From NCBI GenBank assembly GCA_964489555.1, contig CAZAZF010000002.1, forward strand, positions 1-64,000: 64,000 bases of DNA, given 5' to 3'. How positions within the stretch are numbered: position 1 is the stretch's first letter; the number at the start of each line of letters is the position of its first letter. Positions 1 through 8,745 of this stretch are shown piece after piece. Made by a program: the position numbers and the translations under genes. Origin of the DNA: JAAZGD01 sp964489555. GTDB taxonomy: Bacteria > Bacillota > Clostridia > Peptostreptococcales > Anaerovoracaceae. The notes under the pieces were generated by a model. That model did no database searches. It was not told where the DNA came from and worked only from the letters and a program-made list of their open reading frames with translations.

Positions 1-116
1 GCATAAAGAGGCAAAGCGAACTCCTCTTGGTAAACCGTACCAGTGCGTACTATGCTCCAGTCATAAAAGATATAAAACGTCATGCGTTATCTAACTAATT
101 AACAATTAAACAAACT

Positions 117-176
117 GCTGTGGTTAGAGCCTCAAACAAATCGTCAGAGCGATAGGTGAATACACTAATCCACAGC
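117..176. other. Nested stem-loop, possible structured RNA
   Basis: Arms at 117-127 and 165-176 pair over 11 bp with one bulged base (GCTGTGG/CCACAGC core). Inside them ATCG 140-143 pairs with CGAT 150-153 around a six-base loop, and CCT 130-132 can pair with AGG 154-156. The element lies 84 bp upstream of the first gene. I recognise no known riboswitch class. The first 116 bases hold only small hairpins, such as AAGAGG/CCTCTT near 7-28, and no supported gene. Confidence 0.35.
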
Positions 177-226
177 GCCTGTGTACATTATAGTCTATTA
201 ATAGAAGATGAGATAGAAAGGAAGAC

Positions 227-248
227 GTATAATGCAATTGCATTATAC
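227..248. promoter_or_regulatory. 22-bp perfect palindrome, operator candidate
   Basis: The half-site GTATAATGCAA is followed at once by its exact reverse complement. Each half contains a perfect TATAAT. The palindrome ends 11 bp before the ATG at 260, so it could be a repressor site or a symmetric pair of -10 boxes. No convincing -35 hexamer is visible. It may also overlap the ribosome binding region of the first gene. Confidence 0.4.
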
Positions 249-259
249 AAGGTATTTCC

Positions 260-1150
260 ATGAATATACACCAGGTATTCGAACGTAAAAAAGACTATAT
301 AGACTTGCTTCTGCTAGCAGACGAACAAGAAAACATGGTAGATAAGTATCTTGAAAGGGGCGACATGTTTGTCCTGGAGGATAATGGCGTGAAGGCAGAA
401 TGTGTCGTGACGAAAGAAGCAGATGGCGTCTATGAGTTGAAAAATATCGCCGTAACACCGGATTATCAGAGAAGGGGTTATGGAAAAAAATTGATAGAAT
501 TCCTATTATTTCATTACACGGATTGGAAGGTTTTCCTTGTTGGAACGGGTGATAGTGAGAATGTGTTAAATTTTTATAAGAGTTGTGGGTTTAAAGAGTC
601 CCACAGAATAAAAAACTTTTTTACGGACAATTACAATCATCCCATGTATGAAAACGAGAAACAGCTGATAGATATGATCTACCTGAGATTGGAGCGAAAG
701 AAATCCCATCAATTACTCAGGAGCCCCGACATCCAACTTACCCGTGATGTTATTGCCGAAGCCCTTGGGGGGGCGAATGAGGCGTATGTTAAGTTTTGTA
801 ACGAACTGGCTAGTAGAAAAATTACATTAGAATGGCGATATTATAACGATGGAAAGGCCTGGCTTGCCAAAGGGATATACAAATGGACGGGTGTTCGTGG
901 TGGCCCAAAATACATGACGGTTTTCTGGTTGTCCATATGGGAAGGTTTCTTTAAAGTGACATTATATTTTCCCGAAAAGGTTAGGGATGATGTGCTTCAG
1001 CTCCCAATTGAAGAGACGGTGAAAGAAAGGATTCCCCATTCAAGTTCATTGGGGAAGTTGCAATTTTTCCCAATTGTATTTGACTTCTTCGCGGAAGACC
1101 ATTTTGAAACATTATTCACATTAGTTGAGTTTAAAAAGATTCTCAAGTAA
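260..1150 (+). CDS. GNAT acetyltransferase fused to a DUF3788-like domain
   Basis: The N-terminal ~145 residues form a GNAT N-acetyltransferase: the beta-4/alpha-3 segment carries the acetyl-CoA loop (YQRRGYGKKL), followed by the FYKSCGF motif typical of the C-terminal half. Residues ~150-296 look like a DUF3788-type domain (EWRYYNDGKAWL, then a hydrophobic FWLSIWEGFFK stretch). Both domains usually occur as separate proteins, so this is a fusion. The substrate is unknown. The start ATG lies just after the 22-bp palindrome and no strong Shine-Dalgarno is seen. Domain calls are from motif recognition only. Confidence 0.75.
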   Translation: MNIHQVFERKKDYIDLLLLADEQENMVDKYLERGDMFVLEDNGVKAECVVTKEADGVYELKNIAVTPDYQRRGYGKKLIEFLLFHYTDWKVFLVGTGDSENVLNFYKSCGFKESHRIKNFFTDNYNHPMYENEKQLIDMIYLRLERKKSHQLLRSPDIQLTRDVIAEALGGANEAYVKFCNELASRKITLEWRYYNDGKAWLAKGIYKWTGVRGGPKYMTVFWLSIWEGFFKVTLYFPEKVRDDVLQLPIEETVKERIPHSSSLGKLQFFPIVFDFFAEDHFETLFTLVEFKKILK

Positions 1151-1182
1151 AAGGGCTAGAGTCCGGAAAAGGAACTTGCTAG

Positions 1183-1914
1183 ATGGGAAGGGGAAGGAGT
1201 ATGAAACAATTTCAACGTACTGAGAAGTATGACAAGGCTTTTCTAGCGGAAAATTTTATGGGCCCCAATGCTATACTTATGCTTGATGAAATTACCCAAA
1301 GAATTGAGATAAAAAAGGAAATGCGTATATTGGATCTTGGCTGCGGCATGGGGTTGAGCTCCATATTTTTGGCGAAAGAATATGAGGCAAAGATATTTGC
1401 TGTGGATTTATGGATTTCTGCTACTGATAATTATGGTCGTTTTCTAGATGTGGGTGTTGATGACTTGGTGATTCCTATCCATGCAGACGCAACGGAGTTG
1501 CCCTTTGCAGACGACTACTTTGATGCACTCATAAGCATTGATTCCTATCACTATTATGGAAACAACGAAGACTATTTCGAGAAGCATTTGAAACCGATGA
1601 TTAAAAAGGGCTCACCCATTGCAATTGCCATCCCCGGCACAAAGAAAGAAATGAATGGCATGACACCGGATGAGCTAAAGCCATTTCTTGATGACGAAGA
1701 GTTTTCCACATTGCACTGTAAAGAATGGTGGACAGAAGTTTTGCAAAAACATTTAGATGACTTTTGCATTCGAGAAATGGAATGCACCGATTTGGCTTGG
1801 AGAGATTGGCTAGCATCGGATAACCCCATCGCGAAACAAGATGTTGAAATGATGAAAGCTGATAATGGACGCTACTTGAATCTGGTTGCGATAACAGGGA
1901 AGGTAAAACGGTAG
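1183..1914 (+). CDS. Class I SAM-dependent methyltransferase
   Basis: The Rossmann-fold SAM site is visible as ILDLGCGMGLSSIFLAKEY, followed by an acidic beta-2 end (FAVDLW) and a DATELPF segment typical of motif II. At 243 residues it has the length of a stand-alone small-molecule methyltransferase. ATG 1183 has AAGGA ten bases upstream. The in-frame ATG at 1201 would begin with the more family-like MKQFQRTEKYD, but its AAGGAG is only one base away. It lies in tandem with a second methyltransferase. The acceptor substrate cannot be told from sequence. Confidence 0.8.
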   Translation: MGRGRSMKQFQRTEKYDKAFLAENFMGPNAILMLDEITQRIEIKKEMRILDLGCGMGLSSIFLAKEYEAKIFAVDLWISATDNYGRFLDVGVDDLVIPIHADATELPFADDYFDALISIDSYHYYGNNEDYFEKHLKPMIKKGSPIAIAIPGTKKEMNGMTPDELKPFLDDEEFSTLHCKEWWTEVLQKHLDDFCIREMECTDLAWRDWLASDNPIAKQDVEMMKADNGRYLNLVAITGKVKR

Positions 1915-1944
1915 TCGAAAGAGGATGAAAAAGGGTGAGTGAAT

Positions 1945-2712
1945 ATGGAAGCGGTAGAAGAAAAATTGGCGAAATCATTATCGGCGGTGGGCTCCGTTGA
2001 GTTAATCCCATATTTGCCGTATTTGTTGCAAGACTTATGGGAACTGGGTTCATCTCCCCGGGATATGCTGGAAATGGTTCAAAAGCATATTACGGTATCC
2101 CGAGATACACGGGTGCTCGATTTAGCCTGTGGAAAAGGTGCGGTGGCTATTCACCTCGCCAAAGAATTACGGTGTATGGTAAAAGGAATTGATATCATTT
2201 CTGAGTTTGTTGATTATGCCAGGCAAAAAGCGAGGGAATATGAAGTAGAAAATTTGTGTGAATTTGTAGTAGGTGACATCACGCAAGCTGTTAGGCAGGA
2301 ACAAAACTATGATATTGTAATACTAGGAGCTGTTGGAGATGTGTTGGGGGACCCGGCAAAAACAATCCTTCTTCTTAAGGATACAGTCAAGGATGGTGGT
2401 TACATCTTGATCGATGACGGATATGCAAAAGACACAACCAATACAAAATATTTTGCCAGAGATCAATGGCTATCTACGTTTTTAGAAACAGGGGTTCGGT
2501 TGGTGGATGAAAAAGTGATAGAAGATGACGAACTAACCAGTATCAATCAGAAGCAACAAAATTGGATTGTGCAAAGAGCCCTGGAATTAAAGAATAAATG
2601 GCCGGAAAAAGCGCGTTTATTTGAAAGTTATATCCAAAGCCAGCAGGCTGAATGTGATGAACTGGAAGACGAAATAGATGGGGTAACCATATTATTACAG
2701 GTGTTGGATTGA
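1945..2712 (+). CDS. Class I SAM-dependent methyltransferase
   Basis: Motif I reads VLDLACGKGAVAIHLAKEL with an acidic GIDIISEF segment after it and DIVILGAVGDVLGD in the motif II/III region. The N-terminal ~50 residues (LIPYLPYLLQDLWELGSSP) are helical and probably cap the substrate. I chose ATG 1945 because AAGGG lies about nine bases upstream; a GTG at 1939 overlaps that site. The first 35-40 residues are not shared with the preceding methyltransferase, so these are not a simple tandem duplication. Substrate unknown. Confidence 0.8.
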   Translation: MEAVEEKLAKSLSAVGSVELIPYLPYLLQDLWELGSSPRDMLEMVQKHITVSRDTRVLDLACGKGAVAIHLAKELRCMVKGIDIISEFVDYARQKAREYEVENLCEFVVGDITQAVRQEQNYDIVILGAVGDVLGDPAKTILLLKDTVKDGGYILIDDGYAKDTTNTKYFARDQWLSTFLETGVRLVDEKVIEDDELTSINQKQQNWIVQRALELKNKWPEKARLFESYIQSQQAECDELEDEIDGVTILLQVLD

Positions 2713-2801
2713 AAAGAAAAAGGGAGCAATACCATGGATGAAGTGGGACCGTTATCATGAAGTGATAGAGTTGCTGGAAGCTGGTAAAGGAGGATAGATA
2801 T

Positions 2802-3989
2802 TTGACGAACTTTTTATATGCGGAGATTAATATCGTAGGTATCGTTCTGCTACTATTGTTTTTGAGCAACATGAAAAAGAACGGTGGTAAGAGTTTACCA
2901 TTTGACCAGTATATATTCAACGGCTGTTTGGTGATAAACATTCTTATTTTCGTTTTTGATACCGGTATGTGGTTGTTGGATGGTCAAGGGTCGCCTGTCC
3001 TGATAGTGGTTAATTATGTGGTGACTACCCTATATTATATTTTCAACCCCTTGATTTGCTTCGTATGGCTAATGTATACGGACTATAAAATCTATGAAAG
3101 CAAAACCAGATTAGAGAAAAGGGTTCGCTTTTATATCATTCCAGCCATCGTAAGTGCCATTTTGAGCATCGCGAGCCTACAAACCGGTTGGTTTTTCGTT
3201 ATCGACGCAAGCAATCAATATATGAGAGGCTCGTATTTTTCGGTCATGGTGGGCATTTCATTTGTGTATTTATTGTTTGCTTTTGGGATGGCATTAAAAG
3301 ATGTCATCAAGAATGGATGGGGGATCAATCGAAGCATCAATATTCACCTGGCCATATTTCCCCTGGGACTTATTATTGCTTCCGCCTTTCAGATTATGTT
3401 TTTTGGAATATCTATCATATGGGTATGTGCTATGCTGGCACTTGCCAGCATCTACATCAATATTCAAAATGGTGAAATATCCACAGACTACTTGACCGGA
3501 CTCTATAACAAGAGGCGTTTGGACGAGCATCTTCAAAGAAAAATGAAGATGCGTAAAAAAGGACACCTTTTATTTGCAATGGTTTTAGATTTGGACGATT
3601 TCAAAAGCATAAATGATCGATATGGTCATGCCGCAGGAGATGATGCATTGATTCGGATGGCAGGAATATTGAGGGGAATTGGGGAAAATAGTGATGATTT
3701 CATTGCAAGACTCGGTGGAGATGAATTTATTGTTGTAGGGGAACGAATCAATTCCGAAGAGATTGAAGAATTATCCCGGGGTATTCGACGAGGAGTGGAT
3801 TTGTTTAACAAGGAAAAGTTATCGGACTATGATTTATTACCTAGTATAGGATATGCTTTGTTCAAAAAAGAGGATACGATTGACTCGTTGTTGGCGGCGG
3901 CAGATTTATCGATGTATTGCAACAAGCGGGAACGGAAAATGTCTGCTCGAATTGTCCGTGAAAATCCCGTGCAAACTCAAGGGGAGTGA
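2802..3989 (+). CDS. Membrane-bound diguanylate cyclase (GGDEF)
   Basis: Makes cyclic-di-GMP from two GTP. Residues 1-220 contain about seven hydrophobic segments, probably a 7TM sensor module. The GGDEF domain covers ~226-390: DYLTGLYNKRRLDEHL, DLDDFKSINDRYGHAAGD and RLGGDEF at 305-309 are intact, so activity is expected. The inhibitory I-site RxxD is not conserved: the equivalent positions read NSDD. The TTG start is supported by AAGGAGG nine bases upstream. The gene overlaps the next one by four bases. Confidence 0.88.
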   Translation: MTNFLYAEINIVGIVLLLLFLSNMKKNGGKSLPFDQYIFNGCLVINILIFVFDTGMWLLDGQGSPVLIVVNYVVTTLYYIFNPLICFVWLMYTDYKIYESKTRLEKRVRFYIIPAIVSAILSIASLQTGWFFVIDASNQYMRGSYFSVMVGISFVYLLFAFGMALKDVIKNGWGINRSINIHLAIFPLGLIIASAFQIMFFGISIIWVCAMLALASIYINIQNGEISTDYLTGLYNKRRLDEHLQRKMKMRKKGHLLFAMVLDLDDFKSINDRYGHAAGDDALIRMAGILRGIGENSDDFIARLGGDEFIVVGERINSEEIEELSRGIRRGVDLFNKEKLSDYDLLPSIGYALFKKEDTIDSLLAAADLSMYCNKRERKMSARIVRENPVQTQGE

Positions 3990-4477
3990 TTAATAAAACA
4001 ATGAATTATGCCATTCGAGAAATGAAAAAATCTGAATACCGTCTTCTCAGAGAGTTCCTGTACGAAGCCATTTATGTGCCGGCAGGAGAAAAAGCACCAC
4101 CCAGAGAAGTTCTTAATCTACCGGAGTTACAAGTATATTATGTTGATTTTGGGAACAGCCGTCATGACAATGCTTTGGTTTCTGAAGAAGATGATAGAAT
4201 TATTGGAGCTGTCTGGACTCGTATCATGCATGACTACGGTCATGTGGACGATTCCACACCTTCCCTATCCATCTCCCTATATAAGGAGTATCGGAATAGA
4301 GGAATCGGCCGAATGATGCTAAATGAAATGTTGGCTCGATTAAGAATATCGGGATATGAAAAAGTCTCTCTTTCTGTGGAGAAAACAAACTATGCCGCCA
4401 ACCTGTACTTGGACATGGGATTTAAGATAGTTGGAGAAAATCAAGAAGATTATATTATGATATATGAGTTGCAATGA
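3986..4477 (+). CDS. GNAT family N-acetyltransferase
   Basis: A single GNAT domain with SLYKEYRNRGIGRMMLNEML as the acetyl-CoA-binding loop and NYAANLYLDMGFKIVGE near the end. The GTG at 3986 overlaps the stop of the diguanylate cyclase gene. An ATG at 4001 gives the cleaner N-terminus MNYAIREMKKSEY but has no well-spaced ribosome binding site, so translational coupling is likely. Substrate unknown. Confidence 0.75.
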   Translation: MINKTMNYAIREMKKSEYRLLREFLYEAIYVPAGEKAPPREVLNLPELQVYYVDFGNSRHDNALVSEEDDRIIGAVWTRIMHDYGHVDDSTPSLSISLYKEYRNRGIGRMMLNEMLARLRISGYEKVSLSVEKTNYAANLYLDMGFKIVGENQEDYIMIYELQ

Positions 4478-4532
4478 TTCATCCGATATATGACATATAA
4501 AAAGATTCTGCCAAGAATGAGAGAGGGAAATC

Positions 4533-4706
4533 ATGTTAGAAGTAGTATTTAGCGATAGCGAAAAAGGTTCGATGCGGCTAGCCAAAAGCTATGATGCTGA
4601 GAAAATGAAGGGTGGAGCGGTAGGATATATCTTTCGCTCTTCCCCCAATTCAGTTATTGCCCATGATTCTAACGAAATGAAAATACAATTGGGGGAAAGC
4701 TTATGA
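4533..4706 (+). pseudogene. DUF1835-like N-terminal remnant, 57 codons
   Basis: The ORF begins MLEVVFSDSEKGSMRLAKSY and continues with a KMKGGAVGYI segment. This matches my recollection of the N-terminus of DUF1835/DUF3658-type proteins, which are usually several hundred residues. After about 36 residues the likeness ends and the frame stops. GAGAGGGAA lies just upstream of the ATG, and the stop overlaps the next start (ATGA). It is most likely a truncated gene, but it could still be translated and coupled to the DUF3795 gene. Confidence 0.5.
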
Positions 4707-5149
4707 GAGTGGATATGATTGCCCCTTGTGGAATGAACTGCAGTCTATGTATTGCGTACCAATTCAAGGAAGAGGACATTAACAAGAAAGGGTTCCATAA
4801 AACCTATTGTCCGGGATGCATTCCCCGAGGGAAGAACTGTACCCACATGGGAGATCGCTGCCATCGATTGGGGCGGGGAGAAGTACGGTATTGTTTCCAG
4901 TGTGAAGAGTATCCATGCAAACGATTGAAATCGCTGGACCTGCGGTATCGGAAAAAATATCACATGAGCATGATTGATAACTTGAATCGTATTAGGGATA
5001 TTGGGGAAGAAGCCTTCTTGGTTGAGGAAGAGAAAAAGTGGAAGTGTCCACATTGTGGAACCATTATTTGCTGCCACAATGGACTTTGCCTAAATTGTCA
5101 GCTGGACACATTGCTACAAAATCGAAGATACCGTTGGAATGAAGAATAG
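4703..5149 (+). CDS. DUF3795 cysteine-rich protein
   Basis: The signature is an N-terminal CGMNCSLCIAYQ, then CPGCIPRGKNC and CFQCEEYPCKRLKSLDLRYRKKY, which is characteristic of DUF3795. A C-terminal CPHCG...CLNC pair forms a likely zinc ribbon. The many paired cysteines suggest metal or Fe-S binding, but the family has no established function. The start overlaps the preceding remnant by four bases. Two relatives occur in this window, at 5231 (broken) and 47298. Confidence 0.8.
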   Translation: MRVDMIAPCGMNCSLCIAYQFKEEDINKKGFHKTYCPGCIPRGKNCTHMGDRCHRLGRGEVRYCFQCEEYPCKRLKSLDLRYRKKYHMSMIDNLNRIRDIGEEAFLVEEEKKWKCPHCGTIICCHNGLCLNCQLDTLLQNRRYRWNEE

Positions 5150-5230
5150 AGGATAAGGAAGGAAGTGGATTCACATATGAGAAGTATTATTCATGAGAAA
5201 TTCCGAAGAGTTGATTGAGAAAGAATTGAA

Positions 5231-5624
5231 ATGAAAAATTTCCATAGAGAGAATTTACTTTTTTCGTTATGCGGTCTGAATTGTGGCCTTTGCCCAATGA
5301 ACATAGGGGGCTATTGTCCAGGTTGTGGAGGGGGCCCGGGAAATCGGAATCGACGAATACAATGAGGAGCAGCAAAGAAAAATTAGGATACTGCACTCAC
5401 TACTGGATGATTACAACGATGGAAAAAGAAAGTCCTTTTATTGTATGGCAATAAATTTGTTGCCTCTTAAGGAAATAGAGAGAATTCTTGATGAACTAAT
5501 CGCCGATTCACAGCTTTCTGCGACGAGCTTTAGAGAAAAAGTGGACTTTATAGTCTCGCGGTTTCGGAGCCTGGCAAAGGATCAAGGGGTGGAGTTGAAA
5601 CTTAGAAAAAAAACCAAAGAATGA
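5231..5624 (+). pseudogene. DUF3795 gene broken by an internal deletion
   Basis: The first 44 codons (5231-5365) encode a DUF3795 start with CGLNCGLCPM and YCPGCGGGPGN, then run out of frame to a stop. From about 5325, one frame over, comes the normal family C-terminal half (AREIGIDEYNEEQQRKIRIL, LLDDYNDGKRKSFYCMAINLL). The central segment, usually holding CFECEEYPC, is missing. Both halves meet in GGGCCCGGGAAAT, which would encode the family-typical GPGN in one frame and AREI in the other, so a deletion through short homology is likely. The C-terminal piece retains a GTG start at 5325 without a good ribosome site. Confidence 0.7.
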
Positions 5625-5639
5625 GAAGGGTTATTGGTT

Positions 5640-6485
5640 ATGCATATTTTCACAAAATACGACAAGGGGAATACATTTGTTGTTCTGGTATTAGTGTGGA
5701 CCTGGCTGATATTGGGTGTTCCAGCGTTGTTGGGATACCATTATGATGACCTAGGCATAAAAATTGCCTATTTACTTGCAGGAGCCTCTCCGTCCTTGTT
5801 TGGGCTGTTTTTCGTGTTTCAAACTAAGAATTCCAAATATAGGAAAACATTTATAAGGCGTATATTTTCCTTGGGCAACGCAAACGGGAAGATGATTGGA
5901 TTTGTCCTTGTTTTTGTTCCTTCGGTGACATTTGTTGCCGCTTTGATTAACAGGGTGATTAGCGGAGAGCCTTTTGATTTTTCCGTGATAGGGGAGCATT
6001 TTCAGAATATCCCGGGATTGTTGGTGTTCATTCTATTTTCTATAATATTCGGGCCATTGGCTGAAGAAATCGGCTGGCGTGGATATTTGTCGGATCAGTG
6101 GAAAAACAAGGGAATCTTGTTTTATGGATTGGGGATTGGTTTCATATGGACGATTTGGCATCTTCCCATGTTTCTTATCGTGGGCACTTATCAAAATTCC
6201 CTCTTAGCACAAGGGGTGCTTGCAGTTTCTTGTTTTGTGATATCCACCATATCCTACGGAGTTCTTCTTGGGCATCTTGCGGTCTTGTCCAACAGCATAT
6301 TATTGGCAATCATTTTTCACTTCTCCATCAACTTCGTTGGGGAGATTTTACCTCTTTCGATTACCGGAGAAGCAGTTAGAACATGTCTTTTATTATGCTT
6401 GGCATGTGGGGTTGTCTATTATGTTCGCAAATCTTATGAGTCTATTTCAGAAAAAATAAGAGGGGAGAAATCGGATGAAATTTGA
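5640..6485 (+). CDS. CPBP intramembrane metalloprotease (Abi family)
   Basis: Polytopic membrane protein with the CAAX-protease/bacteriocin-processing signature: LAEEIGWRGYL (EExxxR motif), then IWTIWHLPMF with the metal-binding histidine, and HFSINF near the C-terminus. At about 281 residues it has the family's usual size with roughly eight membrane segments. ATG 5640 is preceded by AAGGG at a suitable distance. Members act as membrane proteases or immunity proteins; no bacteriocin gene is visible nearby. Confidence 0.85.
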   Translation: MHIFTKYDKGNTFVVLVLVWTWLILGVPALLGYHYDDLGIKIAYLLAGASPSLFGLFFVFQTKNSKYRKTFIRRIFSLGNANGKMIGFVLVFVPSVTFVAALINRVISGEPFDFSVIGEHFQNIPGLLVFILFSIIFGPLAEEIGWRGYLSDQWKNKGILFYGLGIGFIWTIWHLPMFLIVGTYQNSLLAQGVLAVSCFVISTISYGVLLGHLAVLSNSILLAIIFHFSINFVGEILPLSITGEAVRTCLLLCLACGVVYYVRKSYESISEKIRGEKSDEI

Positions 6486-7017
6486 AACGAAGCGATTGAT
6501 ATTACGCCCATGGGAACTGTGGGATGCGGAAGCCCTTTATGAATATGCAAAGGATGACAGGGTTGGCCCTATTGCTGGTTGGCCGGCCCACACCAGTGTG
6601 GAGCATAGCATGGATATTATTAAAACTGTGTTGGGAGTGCCGGAAACTTATGCCGTTTGTCAAAAAGAGGACAACAAGGCTATTGGTAGCATTGGTTTGA
6701 TGATTGGAGAAAAAAGCGATCTTGGCATCAAATGGGATGAAGCAGAGATTGGGTATTGGATAGGAGTTCCTTTTTGGGGAAAGGGGTTGATTCCGGAAGG
6801 AGTTCAAACTCTTATGGAGTATGGGTTTGAAGTTTTGGATTTGAAGAAGCTTTGGTGTGGCTATTTTGATGGAAACACCAAATCGAAAAGAGTCCAGGAG
6901 AAATGTGGTTTTCGATACCATAGCACGGAGAAGGATAAGGAGTGGCCGTTACTCCAGGAAATCAGAACACATCATATTACATGCCTTACCAAAGAACAGT
7001 GGTGTGAGGGTCAGTAA
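6475..7017 (+). CDS. RimJ/RimL-type GNAT acetyltransferase
   Basis: Starts with MKFETKRLILRPWELWDAEAL, the usual opening of the RimJ/RimL subfamily, and continues with EIGYWIGVPFWGKGLIPEGV, the acetyl-CoA-binding region, and NTKSKRVQEKCGFRYH. The 5' end overlaps the protease gene by 11 bases, so they are probably cotranscribed. This subfamily acetylates protein N-termini, antibiotics or small amines, and the substrate here is unknown. Confidence 0.85.
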   Translation: MKFETKRLILRPWELWDAEALYEYAKDDRVGPIAGWPAHTSVEHSMDIIKTVLGVPETYAVCQKEDNKAIGSIGLMIGEKSDLGIKWDEAEIGYWIGVPFWGKGLIPEGVQTLMEYGFEVLDLKKLWCGYFDGNTKSKRVQEKCGFRYHSTEKDKEWPLLQEIRTHHITCLTKEQWCEGQ

Positions 7018-7036
7018 TAGAACCATTTAAGAAGAA

Positions 7037-7074
7037 CCGCCTAGGCTTATGATGCCCAGGCGGTAACGATTTGT
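7037..7074 (-). terminator. Rho-independent terminator for the SLH gene
   Basis: CCGCCTAGGC (7037-7046) pairs with GCCCAGGCGG (7054-7063) with one mismatch. Read on the minus strand, the stem is followed by a T-rich TTCTTCTT tract, so it fits termination of the SLH-protein gene. It may also slow plus-strand transcription. Confidence 0.6.
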
Positions 7075-7114
7075 CCTCCAAGTAGATGGTTTTTTTATGA
7101 TTCATGGAAGATGC

Positions 7115-8668
7115 TTAACGAGTAAAGCTACCTATGTCATGAATGGTCCCTTTTGTAATGGGAACCGAATTCTTGTAAATGGTACCAAAGAATGCATGAA
7201 CCTCATAGGTTCCAGGGAGAAGCGCCACCATAAAACGTCCGTCAGAACGGACCTTGGTAGCCACTGTATAATTGTTGCTTTTGTTGACGATGTATAAATC
7301 GGTTCCTACAGGGAAGTTTTGCGCAATGCCGGTGAGGATGCCACGTTGCAAGTCAACTTGAATAGGCTGCCCTTGAGATAGCGAAATTTGGCGCTTTAAC
7401 TGCACCATTCCATCGCTTCTAACATCGAAATCTGAGGTAATAAATTCTCCGCTATAAGGGTTGGAGTTTCCCACATCTATTTGAACATCCATATAGTAAC
7501 TACCGGGAAGTAGCCCGATGGAATAGGATCCGTCTGAAGAAACCGGGTTTTCATAGCTATATACCCGGGAGCTATTTTTCTCGACGAAAATGAATTGGGT
7601 GTTCTTAATAAGCTGGCCATTAAATGGATTGATAAGGGTTCCGGACACAGTCCCTGCAGTGTTGGAAGCTAATAAGTAGCTTGACTGGTCTATCCAATCG
7701 TCTCCATCTTGAATAGCGGCTTTCAGAATGATACTTTTGTTGTCATCGGCCTGCAAAGTGGTGTAAGTTGCGGTGGCTATTCCATTTTGGTCAGTAATAT
7801 GGGATATGGATGAAAATTGATCACTTCTATCGGTTCCATCCACATAATGAGCCATGAAACTTACCGGAGTTCCACTGGCCATAGCATTTGTAGTACCATG
7901 GGTTACTTTTACCGTCACCACTACACTTTGACCACCTCCAGCCGGGACCAAAGAACGGCTCAACGTAATTCCCACCTGGGTGTTTTCGTAAACGGTTTCA
8001 TCCCCATCCCATGGTTCTGAGGGAACATCCTCTCGTTCTCCAGGAAATTCCACCATATCCACAATTCGATTTCCGTCCGAACGTGGCACTTCATAAAGGG
8101 TGGTATTGGTCATTTGGGCCATTTGTCCCCGATTCATCACTTGGGATCCCACATAAGAAAGGCCGGTGCCAAGTCCCAAGGATACGGCCATTTCATTATA
8201 GTCTCCCGGCCAAGCCATTCCTTCTTCTTCAAGGTCTAAAACTCTGGTGAGAATGGTAGCCCAATGAACCATTTGCAGGGCATTACCCGGAGCGTATGCC
8301 CCTTCTCCCACGCCTAGAAGAATCCCTTCTTTGGCCATTAGGTTAATCCAGCCTAAGGCCCATTGATGACTGGTTCCTTGAATATCATCGAAAAGGGGAG
8401 TCCACTTGGCGGCATCGGCAGCATCTTCTTCCGTATAACCTAATAGATAGGCAGATACTTTGGCAGCTGCGGCCCGATTTAACTCTCTGTCCGGAGCGAA
8501 CTGATTATTTCCCACTCCTTCTAAAATGCCTAGGCTAGACATTTCAAGGATGGCATCTTTATATGGGTTATTATTGATGTCGTTGTAAGATGCAGAAAAA
8601 GCAGGTGAGGCAGTAGCGAATACTAATAGGAGTGATAATAGAATGGTAAGCGCTTTTTTGGTTTTCAT
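7115..8668 (-). CDS. SLH-domain surface protein
   Basis: Exported protein: Lys-rich n-region, hydrophobic core and a signal peptidase site near ASPAFSA (residues ~1-26). Two S-layer-homology repeats follow (~30-80, LGILEGVGNNQFAPDRELNRA; ~90-145, EGILLGVGEGAYAPGNALQ), which anchor proteins to secondary cell-wall polymer. Residues ~230-330 look Ig-like (Big-1 type; DQNGIATATYTTLQADD). Residues ~335-517 contain two beta-sandwich repeats like carboxypeptidase regulatory domains (GSYSIGLLPGSYYMDV, GRFMVALLPGTYEVHAF). AAGGAGG precedes the ATG. There is no enzymatic domain, so the role is structural or adhesive. Confidence 0.8.
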   Translation of the reverse strand: MKTKKALTILLSLLLVFATASPAFSASYNDINNNPYKDAILEMSSLGILEGVGNNQFAPDRELNRAAAAKVSAYLLGYTEEDAADAAKWTPLFDDIQGTSHQWALGWINLMAKEGILLGVGEGAYAPGNALQMVHWATILTRVLDLEEEGMAWPGDYNEMAVSLGLGTGLSYVGSQVMNRGQMAQMTNTTLYEVPRSDGNRIVDMVEFPGEREDVPSEPWDGDETVYENTQVGITLSRSLVPAGGGQSVVVTVKVTHGTTNAMASGTPVSFMAHYVDGTDRSDQFSSISHITDQNGIATATYTTLQADDNKSIILKAAIQDGDDWIDQSSYLLASNTAGTVSGTLINPFNGQLIKNTQFIFVEKNSSRVYSYENPVSSDGSYSIGLLPGSYYMDVQIDVGNSNPYSGEFITSDFDVRSDGMVQLKRQISLSQGQPIQVDLQRGILTGIAQNFPVGTDLYIVNKSNNYTVATKVRSDGRFMVALLPGTYEVHAFFGTIYKNSVPITKGTIHDIGSFTR

Positions 8669-8718
8669 CGGTAACCTCCTTAGGTTCGTTGGTTATCGGA
8701 TTGTCGTACGTTAATTTT

Positions 8719-8745
8719 ATTGTATCATAACTTTTATTGGCACAA
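8719..8745 (-). promoter_or_regulatory. Possible promoter of the SLH gene
   Basis: On the minus strand TGATACAAT forms an extended -10, with a poor TTGTGC -35 separated by only 15 bp. It lies 51-77 bp upstream of the SLH start. The spacing is short, so confidence is limited. Confidence 0.35.

Noticed and set aside
2738..2797. A 19-residue ORF (MKWDRYHEVIELLEAGKGG) before the TTG start of the diguanylate cyclase
   Set aside because: It ends in the ribosome site of the next gene and might be a leader or a remnant, but nothing supports translation.
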